In this document: piece after piece, positions 45,985 through 55,448 of the stretch
Position numbering within the stretch: position 1 is the stretch's first letter
Layout of the letters: every line of letters begins with the position of its first letter
Assembly: GCF_900105175.1 (NCBI RefSeq)
Contig: NZ_LT629771.1
Coordinates: forward strand, 248,001 to 312,000
Length of the DNA: 64,000 nt
Direction: 5' to 3'
Origin: Jiangella sp. DSM 45060
Lineage (GTDB): Bacteria > Actinomycetota > Actinomycetes > Jiangellales > Jiangellaceae
Program-made: the position numbers and the translations under genes
The notes under the pieces: model-generated
What the model was told of the DNA's origin: nothing
Database searches by the model: none
The model's input: only the letters and a program-made list of their open reading frames with translations

Positions 45985-46505
45985 CAGGGGAGCACCGTCA
46001 TCCGGAACTCCGCCTCGGCCACCACGACGCCCTGGTCGAGGACGGCGACGGTGTGCCGCCGCGAGTTGGGTAGCTGGCCGGGTGCCGTCCGCGCGTCGAG
46101 CAAGACGTGCAGGACGTCGCCGTCGGGCGGGGCGAACTCGTACACCACGTGGTCCGGTCCGGCCGTCTCGCCGTCGGGGTTGGGGTACCAGTCGTTGAAG
46201 TCGGCGCGGTCCAGCAGGTCCTTGCTGATCGACAGCGTGACCGGCCCGCCGAAGCCGCCGTCGTGCCGGACGGTGATCTCCAGCGGCTGGGGGATGCTCG
46301 GACGGGTGATCTGCGCGTGCCGGACGGTGAGCTCGTAGCCGCCGCCGGCCACGGACGTGACGGCGGCCCGTGGTCCGAGCAGCCCCGCCAGCGCGGCCGC
46401 CACGAGCGCGCACAGCGCCACGATGCCCACGCGGCGCAGGTTCCGGCCGCGGCGCGACGCGGAGGCGTCCCGGCTGGTCGGCAGGGTGGCCAGGTGCTGG
46501 GTCAC
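45984..46505 (-). CDS. single-pass membrane protein of unknown function
   Basis: A 173-residue protein with one N-terminal transmembrane helix (VGIVALCALVAAALAGLLG) and an extracytosolic domain (GYELTVRHAQITRPSIPQPL, then DVLHVLLDARTAPGQLPNSR). GTG at 46505 is taken, with a GGTGGA site upstream. The one-base TGATG overlap with the DUF421 gene makes a two-gene operon, so both probably act at the envelope. Confidence 0.7.
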   Translation of the reverse strand: MTQHLATLPTSRDASASRRGRNLRRVGIVALCALVAAALAGLLGPRAAVTSVAGGGYELTVRHAQITRPSIPQPLEITVRHDGGFGGPVTLSISKDLLDRADFNDWYPNPDGETAGPDHVVYEFAPPDGDVLHVLLDARTAPGQLPNSRRHTVAVLDQGVVVAEAEFRMTVLP

Positions 46506-46568
46506 ATCCACCGTTCTACCGGGGGCGCCACCGGCGCCGTGGGTGCCGCGCCGGGGTAGCGTCGGAGC

Positions 46569-47699
46569 ATGCGACCGACCGACGCCGAGATCCTGGCCGC
46601 ACCGAAGGTGCTGCTGCACGACCACCTCGACGGCGGGCTGCGGCCGGCCACCGTCCTCGAGCTGGCGGGGGAGGCCGGGCACGAGCTGCCGGCCGCCGAC
46701 GAGCACAGCCTGCGGCAGTGGTTCACCGACGCCGCCGACTCGCTGTCGCTGGAGCGGTACCTGGCGACGTTCGAGCACACGGTCGCGGTCATGCAGACCC
46801 ACGACGCGCTGGTGCGGGTGGCCGCCGAGTGCGCCGAGGACCTCGCCGCAGACGGCGTCGTCTACGCCGAGGTGCGGTATGCGCCCGAGCAGCACCTGAA
46901 GGGCGGCCTGTCGTTGGCGGAGGTCGTCGCGGCGGTCGAGCAGGGGTTCCGGCTGGGCGAGACGCGGGCGGCCGCGGCGGGCCGGCCCATCCGGGTCGCG
47001 ACGCTGCTGACGGCCATGCGGCACGCCGCGCGGTCCCGCGAGATCGCCGAGCTTGCGGTCGCGAACCGCGAGGCCGGCGTCGTCGGCTTCGACATCGCCG
47101 GCGCCGAGGCCGGCTTCCCGCCCACCCGCCACCTCGACGCGTTCGAGTACCTGCGTCGCGAGAACGCGCACTTCACCATCCACGCCGGCGAGGCGTTCGG
47201 GCTGCCGTCGATCTGGGAGGCGCTGCAGTGGTGCGGGGCCGATCGCCTGGGCCACGGCGTGCGCATCATCGACGACGTCGCGGTAGCGGCCGACGGCTCG
47301 GTGACGCTGGGGCGGCTGGCGGCGTACGTCCGCGACAAGCGGATCCCGCTGGAGCTGTGCCCGTCGTCGAACATCCAGACCGGGGCCGCGGGCTCGATCG
47401 CCGAGCACCCGTTCGGCCTGCTCGCGCGGCTGCGCTTCCGGGTCACCGTCAACACCGACAACCGGCTGATGAGCGGGACGTCGATGTCCCGCGAGTTCGC
47501 GCTGCTGGCCGACGCCTTCGGCTACGACCTGCCCGACTTCGAGTGGTTCACGGTCAATGCGCTGAAGAGTGCGTTCATCCCGTTCGACCAGCGGCTGGCG
47601 CTGATCAACGACGTCGTCAAGCCCGGGTACGCCGCGCTGGGCGCCCAGCGGGCGTTCGACCGCGTGCGGTCGGCGGGGGTCAGTCCTCGTTCGGCATGA
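46569..47699 (+). CDS. add: adenosine deaminase
   Basis: A 376-residue zinc deaminase. [12 protein letters not shown] (HxH metal site), HAGEAFG, GHGVRI and NTDNRLMSG cover the active site. It makes inosine from adenosine, and extends the nucleoside salvage theme of cdd and deoA, though 21 kb away. Its end overlaps the convergent PspC gene by 20 bases. Confidence 0.95.
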   Translation: MRPTDAEILAAPKVLLHDHLDGGLRPATVLELAGEAGHELPAADEHSLRQWFTDAADSLSLERYLATFEHTVAVMQTHDALVRVAAECAEDLAADGVVYAEVRYAPEQHLKGGLSLAEVVAAVEQGFRLGETRAAAAGRPIRVATLLTAMRHAARSREIAELAVANREAGVVGFDIAGAEAGFPPTRHLDAFEYLRRENAHFTIHAGEAFGLPSIWEALQWCGADRLGHGVRIIDDVAVAADGSVTLGRLAAYVRDKRIPLELCPSSNIQTGAAGSIAEHPFGLLARLRFRVTVNTDNRLMSGTSMSREFALLADAFGYDLPDFEWFTVNALKSAFIPFDQRLALINDVVKPGYAALGAQRAFDRVRSAGVSPRSA

Positions 47700-47892
47700 T
47701 GATCCAGAGCGCCAGGTAGGCGAGCACCTGCGGGCCGGGCAGCAGGCAGGACAGCAGGAAGAGGATGCGCACGGTGCGCGTCTTCATGCCGAACCGCCGG
47801 GCCAGGCCGGCGCAGACGCCGCCGATCATGCGGTTGCCGGTCGGGCGGACCAGGCCGCCCCGGGCCTCAGAGAAGTAGCTGCTTGTGCTCAT
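47680..47892 (-). CDS. PspC-domain protein
   Basis: A 70-residue protein with the PspC signature [18 protein letters not shown] and a transmembrane segment ([20 protein letters not shown]), ending IIMPNED. PspC domains sense or respond to envelope stress. The ATG is at 47892. Overlaps the end of add. Confidence 0.9.
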   Translation of the reverse strand: MSTSSYFSEARGGLVRPTGNRMIGGVCAGLARRFGMKTRTVRILFLLSCLLPGPQVLAYLALWIIMPNED

Positions 47893-47963
47893 ACCTCAAC
47901 GGTAGGTCCGCGGGCGCCGCAAAGACGTCCGTCTCGCGGATGGTCCGACCCGGAGGCCGCAGG

Positions 47964-48584
47964 TCAGGGCTTCCCGGAGGGCGCGCCGGCGGCGCCCCTG
48001 AGCGCGTCCCGCACCTGCTGCGCGTCGGCCGGCCGGGCGCCGAGGGCGCACTGCCGTTCGACGATCGCCCGCTCGGTGCGCATCAGCTCGCGGCCGCGGC
48101 GCAGCAACGTCAGCGGCGGCTTGCGGCGCTCGGCGAGGTCGCGGGCGAGCCGGCGCACGAAGTTCTTCCACGGCTTGCGGCGCAGCACGATGGCGTCGGC
48201 CAGGATGCCCCGCGACCGGCACTCGTCCACGATGTCGGCCGCGAACAGCCCTTCGGCGACGAACACCGGCGCCGTGCCGACGGTGAACGGCTCGGTGCCG
48301 ACGGTGCGGTCGTGCGCGATGTCGTACACCGGGATCTGCGCGCTGCCGGTGCGGCTGAGCTGGACCAGCGTGTCGACGGCGCGCTCGGCGTCCCAGGCGC
48401 GGGGATCGTCCCAGTCGACGATGCCCAGCTCCGGGTGGCGCGGCATGCCGGGGTCGTCGCCGTCGCGGTAGAAGTGGTCGAGGTTCAGCACCGGCAGCCC
48501 GCTCTCGCGGGCCAGCCGGGACTTGCCGCTGCCCGACGGGCCGGCGAGAAGGACGACACGGTGCACGGGCGAACAGTCTGTCAC
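47964..48584 (-). CDS. uridine-kinase-like P-loop protein
   Basis: A 206-residue P-loop kinase: Walker A AGPSGSGKSRLARESGLP, then LNLDHFYRDGDDPGMP and VFVAEGLFAADIVDE. The DxFYxD region is that of uridine kinase/phosphoribulokinase folds. It could phosphorylate a nucleoside from the salvage system, but Udk substrate residues cannot be verified by eye. GTG start at 48584; it follows the DHFR-like gene by seven bases. Confidence 0.82.
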   Translation of the reverse strand: MTDCSPVHRVVLLAGPSGSGKSRLARESGLPVLNLDHFYRDGDDPGMPRHPELGIVDWDDPRAWDAERAVDTLVQLSRTGSAQIPVYDIAHDRTVGTEPFTVGTAPVFVAEGLFAADIVDECRSRGILADAIVLRRKPWKNFVRRLARDLAERRKPPLTLLRRGRELMRTERAIVERQCALGARPADAQQVRDALRGAAGAPSGKP

Positions 48585-48591
48585 GCGCCCG

Positions 48592-49167
48592 TCAGTGCAG
48601 CGTGGGCCGGTAGACCAGCTCCTGGGTGCGGCCGTCGAGTGTGCGGGTCTCGATCAGCTCGAGGTCGAAGTCGGCCGCTCCCTGGAAGATCGGGTCGGCT
48701 CCGGACCGCCCGGTGATGACCGGGAAGAGCGTCACCTGGACGCGGTCGACCAGCCCCGCCGCCAGCAGCGCCCGGTTCATCGACAGGCTGCCGTGCGAGC
48801 GCAACGGCACCGCCGACTCCTCCTTGAGCCGGGCGACGACGTCGACGGCGTCGCCGCTCGCCACGGTCGCGTCCGGCCAGTCGAGCGGTGCGCGCAGCGT
48901 GGACGAGACGACGGTCGCGGGCAGGTTCCGCATGCGGGTGACCCAGGGGTCGCGGACGTCGTCGCCCTCGGAGCTCTCGGCCAGCATCTGCGCGAACGCG
49001 CGATAGGTGGTGGCGCCGAAGACCATGCGCTGCTCCTCGTCGTACAGCGAGAGGCGGTGCTCGAGCAGCTCCGGGCCCTGTTTGCCCCAGTAGCCGGTCC
49101 AGTCGCCGGTGGCGGCGCCGAAGCCGTCGAGACTGGAGAAGACGTCGAAGGTGTAGGTGGCGGTCAT
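48592..49167 (-). CDS. RibD-C-terminal/DHFR-fold protein (copy 1)
   Basis: A 191-residue dihydrofolate-reductase-fold protein of the RibD_C family: TYTFDVFSSLDGFG at the N-terminus, FGATTYRAFAQML and RSHGSLSMNRALLAAGLVD. RibD_C-type short proteins are NADPH-dependent reductases of uncertain substrate. It has a paralogue directly upstream at 49240. Confidence 0.85.
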   Translation of the reverse strand: MTATYTFDVFSSLDGFGAATGDWTGYWGKQGPELLEHRLSLYDEEQRMVFGATTYRAFAQMLAESSEGDDVRDPWVTRMRNLPATVVSSTLRAPLDWPDATVASGDAVDVVARLKEESAVPLRSHGSLSMNRALLAAGLVDRVQVTLFPVITGRSGADPIFQGAADFDLELIETRTLDGRTQELVYRPTLH

Positions 49168-49239
49168 GGTGCCCTCCTCTGATCGATGGGTCGCTCATAC
49201 CCGCAACGAACGGGTTGGGCCCGTTTCGACATCGCGCGG

Positions 49240-49848
49240 TCAGAGGGCCACCGGTGCGTACGTCGCCCGCCCGGCCGGCCGGTAGACCTGAGCGACGACG
49301 CCCTTCGGGAAGGCTCGCGACCCGGCCAGGTCGAGCGCGTGGTCCGGGCCGGCGTCGGGGAACAGCCTGGTGCCCTCGCCGACGACGACCGGGAAGACGA
49401 GCAGCTCCAACTCGTCGACGAGGTCGTTCTCGAGCAGCCAGCGCACCAGGGCGATGCTGCCGTGCACCTGCAGCTCCCCGCCTGGCGCGGCCTTCAGCTC
49501 GCGGACGGCGTCGGCTCCGGCGACGACGGTGGCCGGCGTCCAGCCCGGGTCGGTGAGCGTGGTCGAGGCCACGTACTTGGGCCGGGTGTTGAAGACCTGC
49601 CCGATGGTGCTGTTCGCCATCTCCTCGATCGCGCCCCAGGTGCTGGCGAAGAACTCGTAGGTCCGCCGGCCGAACAGGAACGCGTCGGCGCTCTGGCAGC
49701 GCTGTTCGACGTAGGCCGTCGCCTCGTCGTCGAACAGCGGCATGGCCCAGCCGCCGCGGACGAACCCGGGGTCGAGATCGGGGTGTGCACCGCCGTTGCC
49801 CTGCGCCACGCCGTCGACCGTGACCTGCATGATGGCCGTCAATTTCAT
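49240..49848 (-). CDS. RibD-C-terminal/DHFR-fold protein (copy 2)
   Basis: A 202-residue relative of the downstream gene: MKLTAIMQVTVDGVAQGNGG, FLFGRRTYEFFASTWG and LQVHGSIALVRWLLENDLVDE. Tandem DHFR-like copies (72-base gap) and the kinase at 47964 form one likely transcript. The start at 49848 is preferred because the upstream extension is basic and unlike the family. The reaction is unknown. Confidence 0.85.
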   Translation of the reverse strand: MKLTAIMQVTVDGVAQGNGGAHPDLDPGFVRGGWAMPLFDDEATAYVEQRCQSADAFLFGRRTYEFFASTWGAIEEMANSTIGQVFNTRPKYVASTTLTDPGWTPATVVAGADAVRELKAAPGGELQVHGSIALVRWLLENDLVDELELLVFPVVVGEGTRLFPDAGPDHALDLAGSRAFPKGVVAQVYRPAGRATYAPVAL

Positions 49849-49960
49849 GATCGTGTCCTGTCCTTTCGTGCGCACCCGGCGTGGTGCCGGACGCCGTCCG
49901 CGCCGAGCGAACCACACGGGCGGCGTCGCCTCGGCGTCACTTCGCTGTCACGCGAGTGGA

Positions 49961-49976
49961 CATACCCTAGGGGGGT
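49961..49976. promoter_or_regulatory. CsoR box
   Basis: ATACCCTAGGGGGGTA fits the actinobacterial CsoR operator (TACCC-N4-GGGTA with a central G-tract). It lies 80 bases before csoR. Copper binding by CsoR would release it and turn on the downstream operon. Confidence 0.75.
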
Positions 49977-50056
49977 AGTGTATGAATGTGTCAGGCGTCG
50001 ATACGTCACCTGGGTACCGTGTAGGGGAACGATCGGCGTCGACGCGAGGAGGACAC

Positions 50057-50368
50057 ATGACCGAGGCACTGGACGAGGGCCACGCCCCCCATGGCTACAT
50101 CCACCGCAAGGACGACTACCTCAAGCGGCTCACCCGCATCGAGGGTCAGGCGCGGGGGCTGCAGCGCATGGTGGACGAGGAGAAGTACTGCATCGACATC
50201 CTCACGCAGGTCTCGGCCATGACGAAGGCACTCGAGTCGGTCGCGCTCGGCCTGCTGGAGGAGCACCTGGCCCACTGCGTCGTCGAGGCGGCCCGTCAGG
50301 GCGGCGCCGAGGCCGACGCGAAGGTCAAGGAGGCCTCCGACGCCATCGCCCGGCTCGTCCGGTCCTGA
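50057..50368 (+). CDS. csoR: copper-sensing repressor CsoR
   Basis: A 103-residue DUF156/CsoR protein. Cu(I) ligands C45, H70 and C74 (KYCIDILTQ, EEHLAHCVV) are all present, and RLTRIEGQARGLQRMVDEE is the DNA-binding helix. ATG at 50057 with GGAGG six bases upstream. A matching CsoR box is at 49961. It heads csoR-copZ-50645-copA, so Cu(I) derepresses the operon. Confidence 0.96.
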   Translation: MTEALDEGHAPHGYIHRKDDYLKRLTRIEGQARGLQRMVDEEKYCIDILTQVSAMTKALESVALGLLEEHLAHCVVEAARQGGAEADAKVKEASDAIARLVRS

Positions 50369-50410
50369 CTCGCGCGTCCACGCACCACCGTTCCGAGGGA
50401 AGGCATCGCC

Positions 50411-50620
50411 ATGACCACTTCTACCTACACCGTCGTCGGCATGACCTGTGACCACTGCGCCGGGTCGGTCCGCGAAGAGCTCGGCCGGCTCGACGGCGTC
50501 AGCCAGGTCGACGTCGATCTCGCCACCGGCAACGTCGACGTCACCAGCGCGGCGCCGCTCGGCGACGACGACGTCAAGGCCGCGGTAGAAGAGGCCGGCT
50601 ATCAGCTCGCCGGGTCCTGA
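50411..50620 (+). CDS. copZ: copper chaperone CopZ
   Basis: A 69-residue single HMA domain: GMTCDHCAGSV (MxCxxC, C13/C16) and the ferredoxin-like fold ending VEEAGYQLAGS. It carries Cu(I) to the efflux ATPase. 42 bases after csoR with a GAGGGAAGG site upstream. Confidence 0.95.
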   Translation: MTTSTYTVVGMTCDHCAGSVREELGRLDGVSQVDVDLATGNVDVTSAAPLGDDDVKAAVEEAGYQLAGS

Positions 50621-50644
50621 TCCCCTGTCCACGGAGGTAGTGCC

Positions 50645-51568
50645 ATGAACGCGCCGGCCAAGCTCGGCGTCTACGCGCTGTGCCTTGCCGGCGCGTTCGG
50701 TCTCGCGGCCGCGGTCGGCGGCGTCGTCGGTCCCATCGGCGACGACGACACCGCGCCCGCGGCGGCCGAGTCCGAAGAGTCCGGCATGGCCGGGCACGGA
50801 GACGAAGCGGGCGAGGAGGAAGAGGGCCACACCGAGTCGGCCGAGGGCGCCGACCACCTGCCCGGTGGCCTGATGTCGTCGGAGAACGGCTACACGTTCG
50901 CGCTGGTGGCCGACACCCTGCCGGCCGGCCCCGCCCAGCCGCTCCAGTTCACCATCGACGGGCCCGACGGCCCAGTCACCGAGTACGACGTCGAGCACGA
51001 GCAGGAACTGCACCTCATCGCCGTCCGCCGCGACCTCACCGGCTACCAGCACGTCCACCCGGTCCGGGCCGACGACGGCACCTGGAGCGTCCCGCTCGAC
51101 CTCACGTCCGGCGAGTGGAAGTTGTTCGCCGACTTCTCCACCGAGGGCGAGGCCCTGACGCTCGGAACCGACCTGTCCGTCCCGGGCGACTACCAGCCGG
51201 CGGCGCTGCCACCGGCCAGCACGACCGCGCAGGTCGACGGCTACACCGTCACGCTCGACGGCCACATGGACACCGGGGTCGAGTCGAAGCTGACGCTGTC
51301 CGTCAGCCGCGACGGCGTCCCCGTCACCGACCTCGAGCCGTACCTCGGCGCCTACGGCCACCTGGTGGCGCTGCGCGACGGCGACCTCGCCTACCTGCAC
51401 GTCCACCCCGAGGGCGAGCCCGGCGACGGCGTCACACCGTCCGGACCGGACGTCTCGTTCTTCGCCACCGCCGCGTCCGCGGCCGACTACCGCCTGTTCT
51501 TCGACTTCGAACACGACGGTGTCGTCCGTACCGCGGAGTTCACGATCGCCGCGGAGGATCACCCATGA
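50645..51568 (+). CDS. membrane-anchored His-rich copper-operon protein
   Basis: A 307-residue exported or anchored protein. N-terminal hydrophobic segment ([21 protein letters not shown]), then an acidic His/Glu stretch ([15 protein letters not shown]). Two similar halves each carry a histidine signature: [19 protein letters not shown] and [19 protein letters not shown], good candidates for Cu-binding. I do not know its reported function. It overlaps the copA ATG by four bases, so it likely serves copper handling outside the membrane. Confidence 0.8.
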   Translation: MNAPAKLGVYALCLAGAFGLAAAVGGVVGPIGDDDTAPAAAESEESGMAGHGDEAGEEEEGHTESAEGADHLPGGLMSSENGYTFALVADTLPAGPAQPLQFTIDGPDGPVTEYDVEHEQELHLIAVRRDLTGYQHVHPVRADDGTWSVPLDLTSGEWKLFADFSTEGEALTLGTDLSVPGDYQPAALPPASTTAQVDGYTVTLDGHMDTGVESKLTLSVSRDGVPVTDLEPYLGAYGHLVALRDGDLAYLHVHPEGEPGDGVTPSGPDVSFFATAASAADYRLFFDFEHDGVVRTAEFTIAAEDHP

Positions 51569-53781
51569 GCACCGTCGACCTCGACATCGGTGGCATGACC
51601 TGCGCCTCGTGCGCCATGCGGGTCGAGAAGAAGCTGAACAAGCTCGAGGGCGTCACGGCCACCGTCAACTACGCCACGGAGAAGGCCCGAGTCAGCTACG
51701 ACGGCGACATCGCCACCGCGGAGCTGATCGAGGCGGTCGAGTCCGCCGGGTACACCGCGCGGCTGCCGCAGCCCGAGTCGTCCGTCGCCGAGGTGGCGGA
51801 GGCCGACCCGGTGCGTCCGCTGCGCGACCGGCTGATCCTGTCCGCCGTGCTCAGCGTGCCGGTCATCCTGCTGGCCATGGTGCCGGCCTGGCAGTTCGAC
51901 TACTGGCAGTGGCTGTCGCTGACGCTGGCCGCTCCGATCGTGCTGGGCGCCGGGCTGCCGTTCCACAAGGCGGCCTGGACCAACCTGCGGCACGGCACCG
52001 CCACCATGGACACCCTCATCTCCATGGGCACGCTGGCCGCGCTGAGCTGGTCGGTGTACGCGCTGTTCTGGGGCACGGCCGGCATGCCGGGCATGACGCA
52101 CCCGTTCGAGTTCACCATCTCGCGCGGTGGCGGCGCCGGCGACATCTACCTCGAGGTCGCGGCCGGTGTCACCACGTTCATCCTGGCCGGGCGCTATTTC
52201 GAGGCCCGGTCGAAGCGGCGGGCCGGTGCGGCGCTGCGGGCGCTGCTCGAGCTGGGCGCCAAGGAGGTCTCCGTCCTGCGCGACGGCGTCGAGCAGCGCA
52301 TCCCGGCGGCCGACCTCGCCGTCGGCGACCTGTTCGTGGTCCGGCCGGGTGAGAAGATCGCCACCGACGGCGTCGTCACCGAGGGCGCCTCGGCCGTCGA
52401 CCGGTCGATGCTCACCGGCGAGTCCGTCCCGGTCGAGGTCGGTGCGGGCGACGAGGTCGCCGGCGCCACCGTCAACGCGCACGGCCGGCTGGTCGTGCGG
52501 GCCACCCGGGTCGGCGCCGACACCCAGCTCGCGCAGCTGGCCAAGCTGGTCGAGGACGCGCAGAACGGCAAGGCCGAGGTCCAGCGCCTGGCCGACCGCG
52601 TCTCCGGCATCTTCGTGCCGATCGTCATCGGGCTGGCCGTCGCCACGCTGGGCTTCTGGCTGGGCACCGGCGGCGGGGCCGCAACGGCGTTCGCCGCCGG
52701 GGTGGCCGTGCTGATCATCGCCTGCCCGTGCGCGCTGGGCCTGGCCACGCCGACGGCGCTGCTGGTCGGCACCGGCCGCGGGGCGCAGCTGGGCATCATC
52801 ATCAAGGGCCCGCAGGTGCTGGAGTCGACCCGCCGCGTCGACACCGTCGTGCTCGACAAGACCGGCACGGTCACCACCGGCACCATGACGCTGGTCGACG
52901 TCGTGCCCGCCGACGACGAGTCCGCCGACGAGCTGCTGCGGCTGGCCGGAGCGCTGGAGGACGCGTCGGAGCACCCCATCGCGAAGGCCATCGCCGACGG
53001 CGCCCGCTCGAAGGGCGGCGCGCTGCCGGCCGTCGAGGACTTCCGCAACGTCGAGGGCCTCGGCGTCCAGGGTGTCGTCGACGGGCACGGGGTGCTGGCC
53101 GGGCGGCCGCGGCTGCTCGCCGAGTGGTCCGTCCACCTGCCGCCGTCGCTGGAGGTGGCGATGGAGCGGGCCGAGGCCGCGGGCCGCACCGCCGTGGCCG
53201 TCGCGTGGGACGGCGCCGCCCGCGGCGTGCTGGTGGTCGCCGACGCCGTCAAGCCGACGTCCGCCGACGCGATCGCCCGGCTGCGTGGTCTGGGGCTGAC
53301 CCCGATCCTGCTGACCGGCGACAACGAGGCGACCGCCCGTACGGTGGCCCGCGAGGTCGGCATCGACGAGGTGGTCGCGGAGGTGCTGCCGGCCGACAAG
53401 GTCGACGTCGTGAAGCGGCTGCAGAGCGAGGGCAAGGTCGTCGCGATGGTCGGCGACGGTGTCAACGACGCCGCCGCGCTGGCTCAGGCCGACCTCGGCC
53501 TGGCGATGGGCACCGGCACCGACGTCGCCATCGAGGCGTCCGATCTCACGCTGGTCCGCGGCGACCTCAACGCGGCGGCTGACGCCATCCGGCTGGCCCG
53601 GCGCACGCTCTCGACCATCAAGGGCAATCTGTTCTGGGCCTTCGGCTACAACGTCGCGGCGCTGCCGCTGGCCGCGGCCGGACTGCTCAACCCGATGCTG
53701 GCGGGCGCCGCCATGGCGTTCTCGTCGGTCTTCGTGGTGTCGAACAGCCTCCGGCTGCGCCGGTTCAAGGCAGCGGCCTGA
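51565..53781 (+). CDS. copA: Cu(I)-exporting P1B-type ATPase
   Basis: A 738-residue P-type ATPase with one N-terminal HMA domain (MTCASC at 11-16), the CPC transmembrane motif (residues 387-389), the phosphorylation motif DKTGT with D431, and the hinge [18 protein letters not shown]. It exports Cu(I) from the cytosol. It starts at an ATG overlapping the previous stop (ATGA) and is the last copper gene. The length is near that of typical CopA with one HMA domain. Confidence 0.97.
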   Translation: MSTVDLDIGGMTCASCAMRVEKKLNKLEGVTATVNYATEKARVSYDGDIATAELIEAVESAGYTARLPQPESSVAEVAEADPVRPLRDRLILSAVLSVPVILLAMVPAWQFDYWQWLSLTLAAPIVLGAGLPFHKAAWTNLRHGTATMDTLISMGTLAALSWSVYALFWGTAGMPGMTHPFEFTISRGGGAGDIYLEVAAGVTTFILAGRYFEARSKRRAGAALRALLELGAKEVSVLRDGVEQRIPAADLAVGDLFVVRPGEKIATDGVVTEGASAVDRSMLTGESVPVEVGAGDEVAGATVNAHGRLVVRATRVGADTQLAQLAKLVEDAQNGKAEVQRLADRVSGIFVPIVIGLAVATLGFWLGTGGGAATAFAAGVAVLIIACPCALGLATPTALLVGTGRGAQLGIIIKGPQVLESTRRVDTVVLDKTGTVTTGTMTLVDVVPADDESADELLRLAGALEDASEHPIAKAIADGARSKGGALPAVEDFRNVEGLGVQGVVDGHGVLAGRPRLLAEWSVHLPPSLEVAMERAEAAGRTAVAVAWDGAARGVLVVADAVKPTSADAIARLRGLGLTPILLTGDNEATARTVAREVGIDEVVAEVLPADKVDVVKRLQSEGKVVAMVGDGVNDAAALAQADLGLAMGTGTDVAIEASDLTLVRGDLNAAADAIRLARRTLSTIKGNLFWAFGYNVAALPLAAAGLLNPMLAGAAMAFSSVFVVSNSLRLRRFKAAA

Positions 53782-53894
53782 CGTCGGCCGACGTTTCGCC
53801 CTGGGTGGCGCGGCTCGCGGAATCACCGCGGTCGCGCCGCCCTCGTCGTTTCGCCCTGGCGCGGCGGAGCGCTCACCGACGACGGCGTGTCGCG

Positions 53895-53914
53895 TGACGC
53901 GCGGTACTGCGTCA
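53895..53914. promoter_or_regulatory. candidate PadR operator (copy 2)
   Basis: TGACGC-N8-GCGTCA, an inverted repeat 17 bases before the PadR ATG at 53931. PadR proteins bind such short inverted repeats near their own promoter. The pattern differs from the region before the first PadR gene, so specificity may differ. Confidence 0.45.
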
Positions 53915-53930
53915 TGCAGAATAGTCCGCC

Positions 53931-54266
53931 ATGGACACCAGTCAGCTGCTCAAGGGTGTGCTCGACCTCGCCGTGCTCGCCGTCCTGCGCGAGGACGACG
54001 GCTACGGCTATGACGTCGTGCGGCGGCTGCGCGCCGCCGGGCTGACCGAGGTCGGCGACGCCTCGGTGTACGGGACGCTCCGGCGGCTCTACCACGCCGG
54101 CGCGCTGACCACGTACGTCGTGCCCTCCGAGGAGGGCCCGCACCGCAAGTACTACAGCCTCAACGGCACCGGCCGCGACCTGCTGCGACGCTCGGCCAAG
54201 ACGTGGCGCGAGTTCGCCGGGGTGCTGACGGAGCTGGTCCACCACGCCACCAAGGAGGCAGCGTGA
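53931..54266 (+). CDS. PadR-family transcriptional regulator (copy 2)
   Basis: A 111-residue PadR regulator: GVLDLAVLAVLREDDGYGYDVVRRL, then SVYGTLRRLYHAGALTTYV and GPHRKYYSLNGTGRDLL. The stop overlaps the next gene as GTGA. It forms the second PadR/HAAS module of the window, distinct from the 5.1 kb copy in sequence and partner size. Confidence 0.93.
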   Translation: MDTSQLLKGVLDLAVLAVLREDDGYGYDVVRRLRAAGLTEVGDASVYGTLRRLYHAGALTTYVVPSEEGPHRKYYSLNGTGRDLLRRSAKTWREFAGVLTELVHHATKEAA

Positions 54267-55444
54267 GCACCACCCGGGCCACCGCCCACCCGGCCGTCGC
54301 GACGTACGTCGCCGCGGTCCGCGACGAGCTCGGTGACCTGCCGGCCGACGAGCTCGCGGAGATCGCCGAGGACGTCCGCGACCACCTCGGCCACGTCGCG
54401 GCCGAGTACGGCGACGACGTCAGCGTCGGCGTGCTGATCGACCGCCTGGGCGCGCCGGCGGCGTACGCGGCCGAGCTGCGCGCCGCGGCCGGGCTGCCGC
54501 AGCCCGAGCCGGAGCCGAGCGGCGAGCGGACCGGCTTCGTCCGGCGGCTCCTCCGGTTCATGGTCGCGTTCTTCGGCTGGAGCGCCGTCGGTCTGGGGGC
54601 GGCGGCGTTCGTGGACACGCTCTTCGGGCTCAGCGGCGCCCCGGCGTTCCTCGGCGTCCCGGCGATCGTCGCCGCCGTGCTCGCCGTGGCGACGGCGCTG
54701 CTGCTGGTGACCGGGCGCCCGGATCCGGTCGCCGAACTGCGGCAGGTGCCGACCTCGGTGCTGCTGGCACAGGTGGAGGAGTGGGTGCGCGGCATGCCGT
54801 GGGGGCGGCCTGCCATCGAACTGCTGACCTCGCTGCGTCCGGCCTGGTGGATCGCCCGGGCCGGAGCGGTCGCGGTGATCGCGTACGCCGTCTTCCGCAG
54901 CGCGCCGTTCAGCGCGGCGGTGTTCCTGCTCGCGGTCGTCGGGTCGGTGTGGCTGGGCCGGCGGACGGCGACCGGCGAGGTTCGCGGGACGCGGCTGCTC
55001 GCCGTCCAGCTCGCCAACGCCGGCCTGGCGATCGGCGGCCTGGCCGTGGCCGGAGCCGTGGCCACGAATGCCTCGTGGGACGGCGTGCAGTACGTCGACG
55101 GCGGCTACGACTACCCGGGCCCGGGCTTCTACGACCACAACGGCGCGCAGATCACCAACATCTTCCCGTACGGCGCCGACGGCGCCCTGCTCGAGAACGT
55201 CCGGCTCTACGACCAGGACGGCAACCCGGTCGACCTCGGCTGGCAGGAGGACTGCTACGACGGCGCCTACGACGAGCAGTCGTTCAGCGCCGCCAACCCC
55301 TGGGGCGACCACGTCTTCCCGCGGCTGACGGTCGAGGTGACGCCGGACGGACGGTGCGGGCAGCCGGTCCTGGACGCGCCGTTCGGCCCGCAACTGCCCG
55401 GCACGGTGACGGCGCCGCCGGCCGACCCCGACGCGCTGAAGTGA
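54263..55444 (+). CDS. HAAS-domain membrane protein (PadR partner, copy 2)
   Basis: A 393-residue protein: HAAS-type helical start (VAAVRDELGDLPADELAEIAEDVRDHLGH, GVLIDRLGAPAAYAAELR), five to six membrane segments, and a C-terminal extracytosolic domain with Asp/Tyr-rich repeats (GGYDYPGPGFYDHNG; LYDQDGNPVDLGW). GTG at 54263 is coupled to the PadR gene. The extracytosolic domain is absent in copy 1 and could be a sensing part; inference only. Confidence 0.85.
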   Translation: MSTTRATAHPAVATYVAAVRDELGDLPADELAEIAEDVRDHLGHVAAEYGDDVSVGVLIDRLGAPAAYAAELRAAAGLPQPEPEPSGERTGFVRRLLRFMVAFFGWSAVGLGAAAFVDTLFGLSGAPAFLGVPAIVAAVLAVATALLLVTGRPDPVAELRQVPTSVLLAQVEEWVRGMPWGRPAIELLTSLRPAWWIARAGAVAVIAYAVFRSAPFSAAVFLLAVVGSVWLGRRTATGEVRGTRLLAVQLANAGLAIGGLAVAGAVATNASWDGVQYVDGGYDYPGPGFYDHNGAQITNIFPYGADGALLENVRLYDQDGNPVDLGWQEDCYDGAYDEQSFSAANPWGDHVFPRLTVEVTPDGRCGQPVLDAPFGPQLPGTVTAPPADPDALK

Positions 55445-55448
55445 CCGG

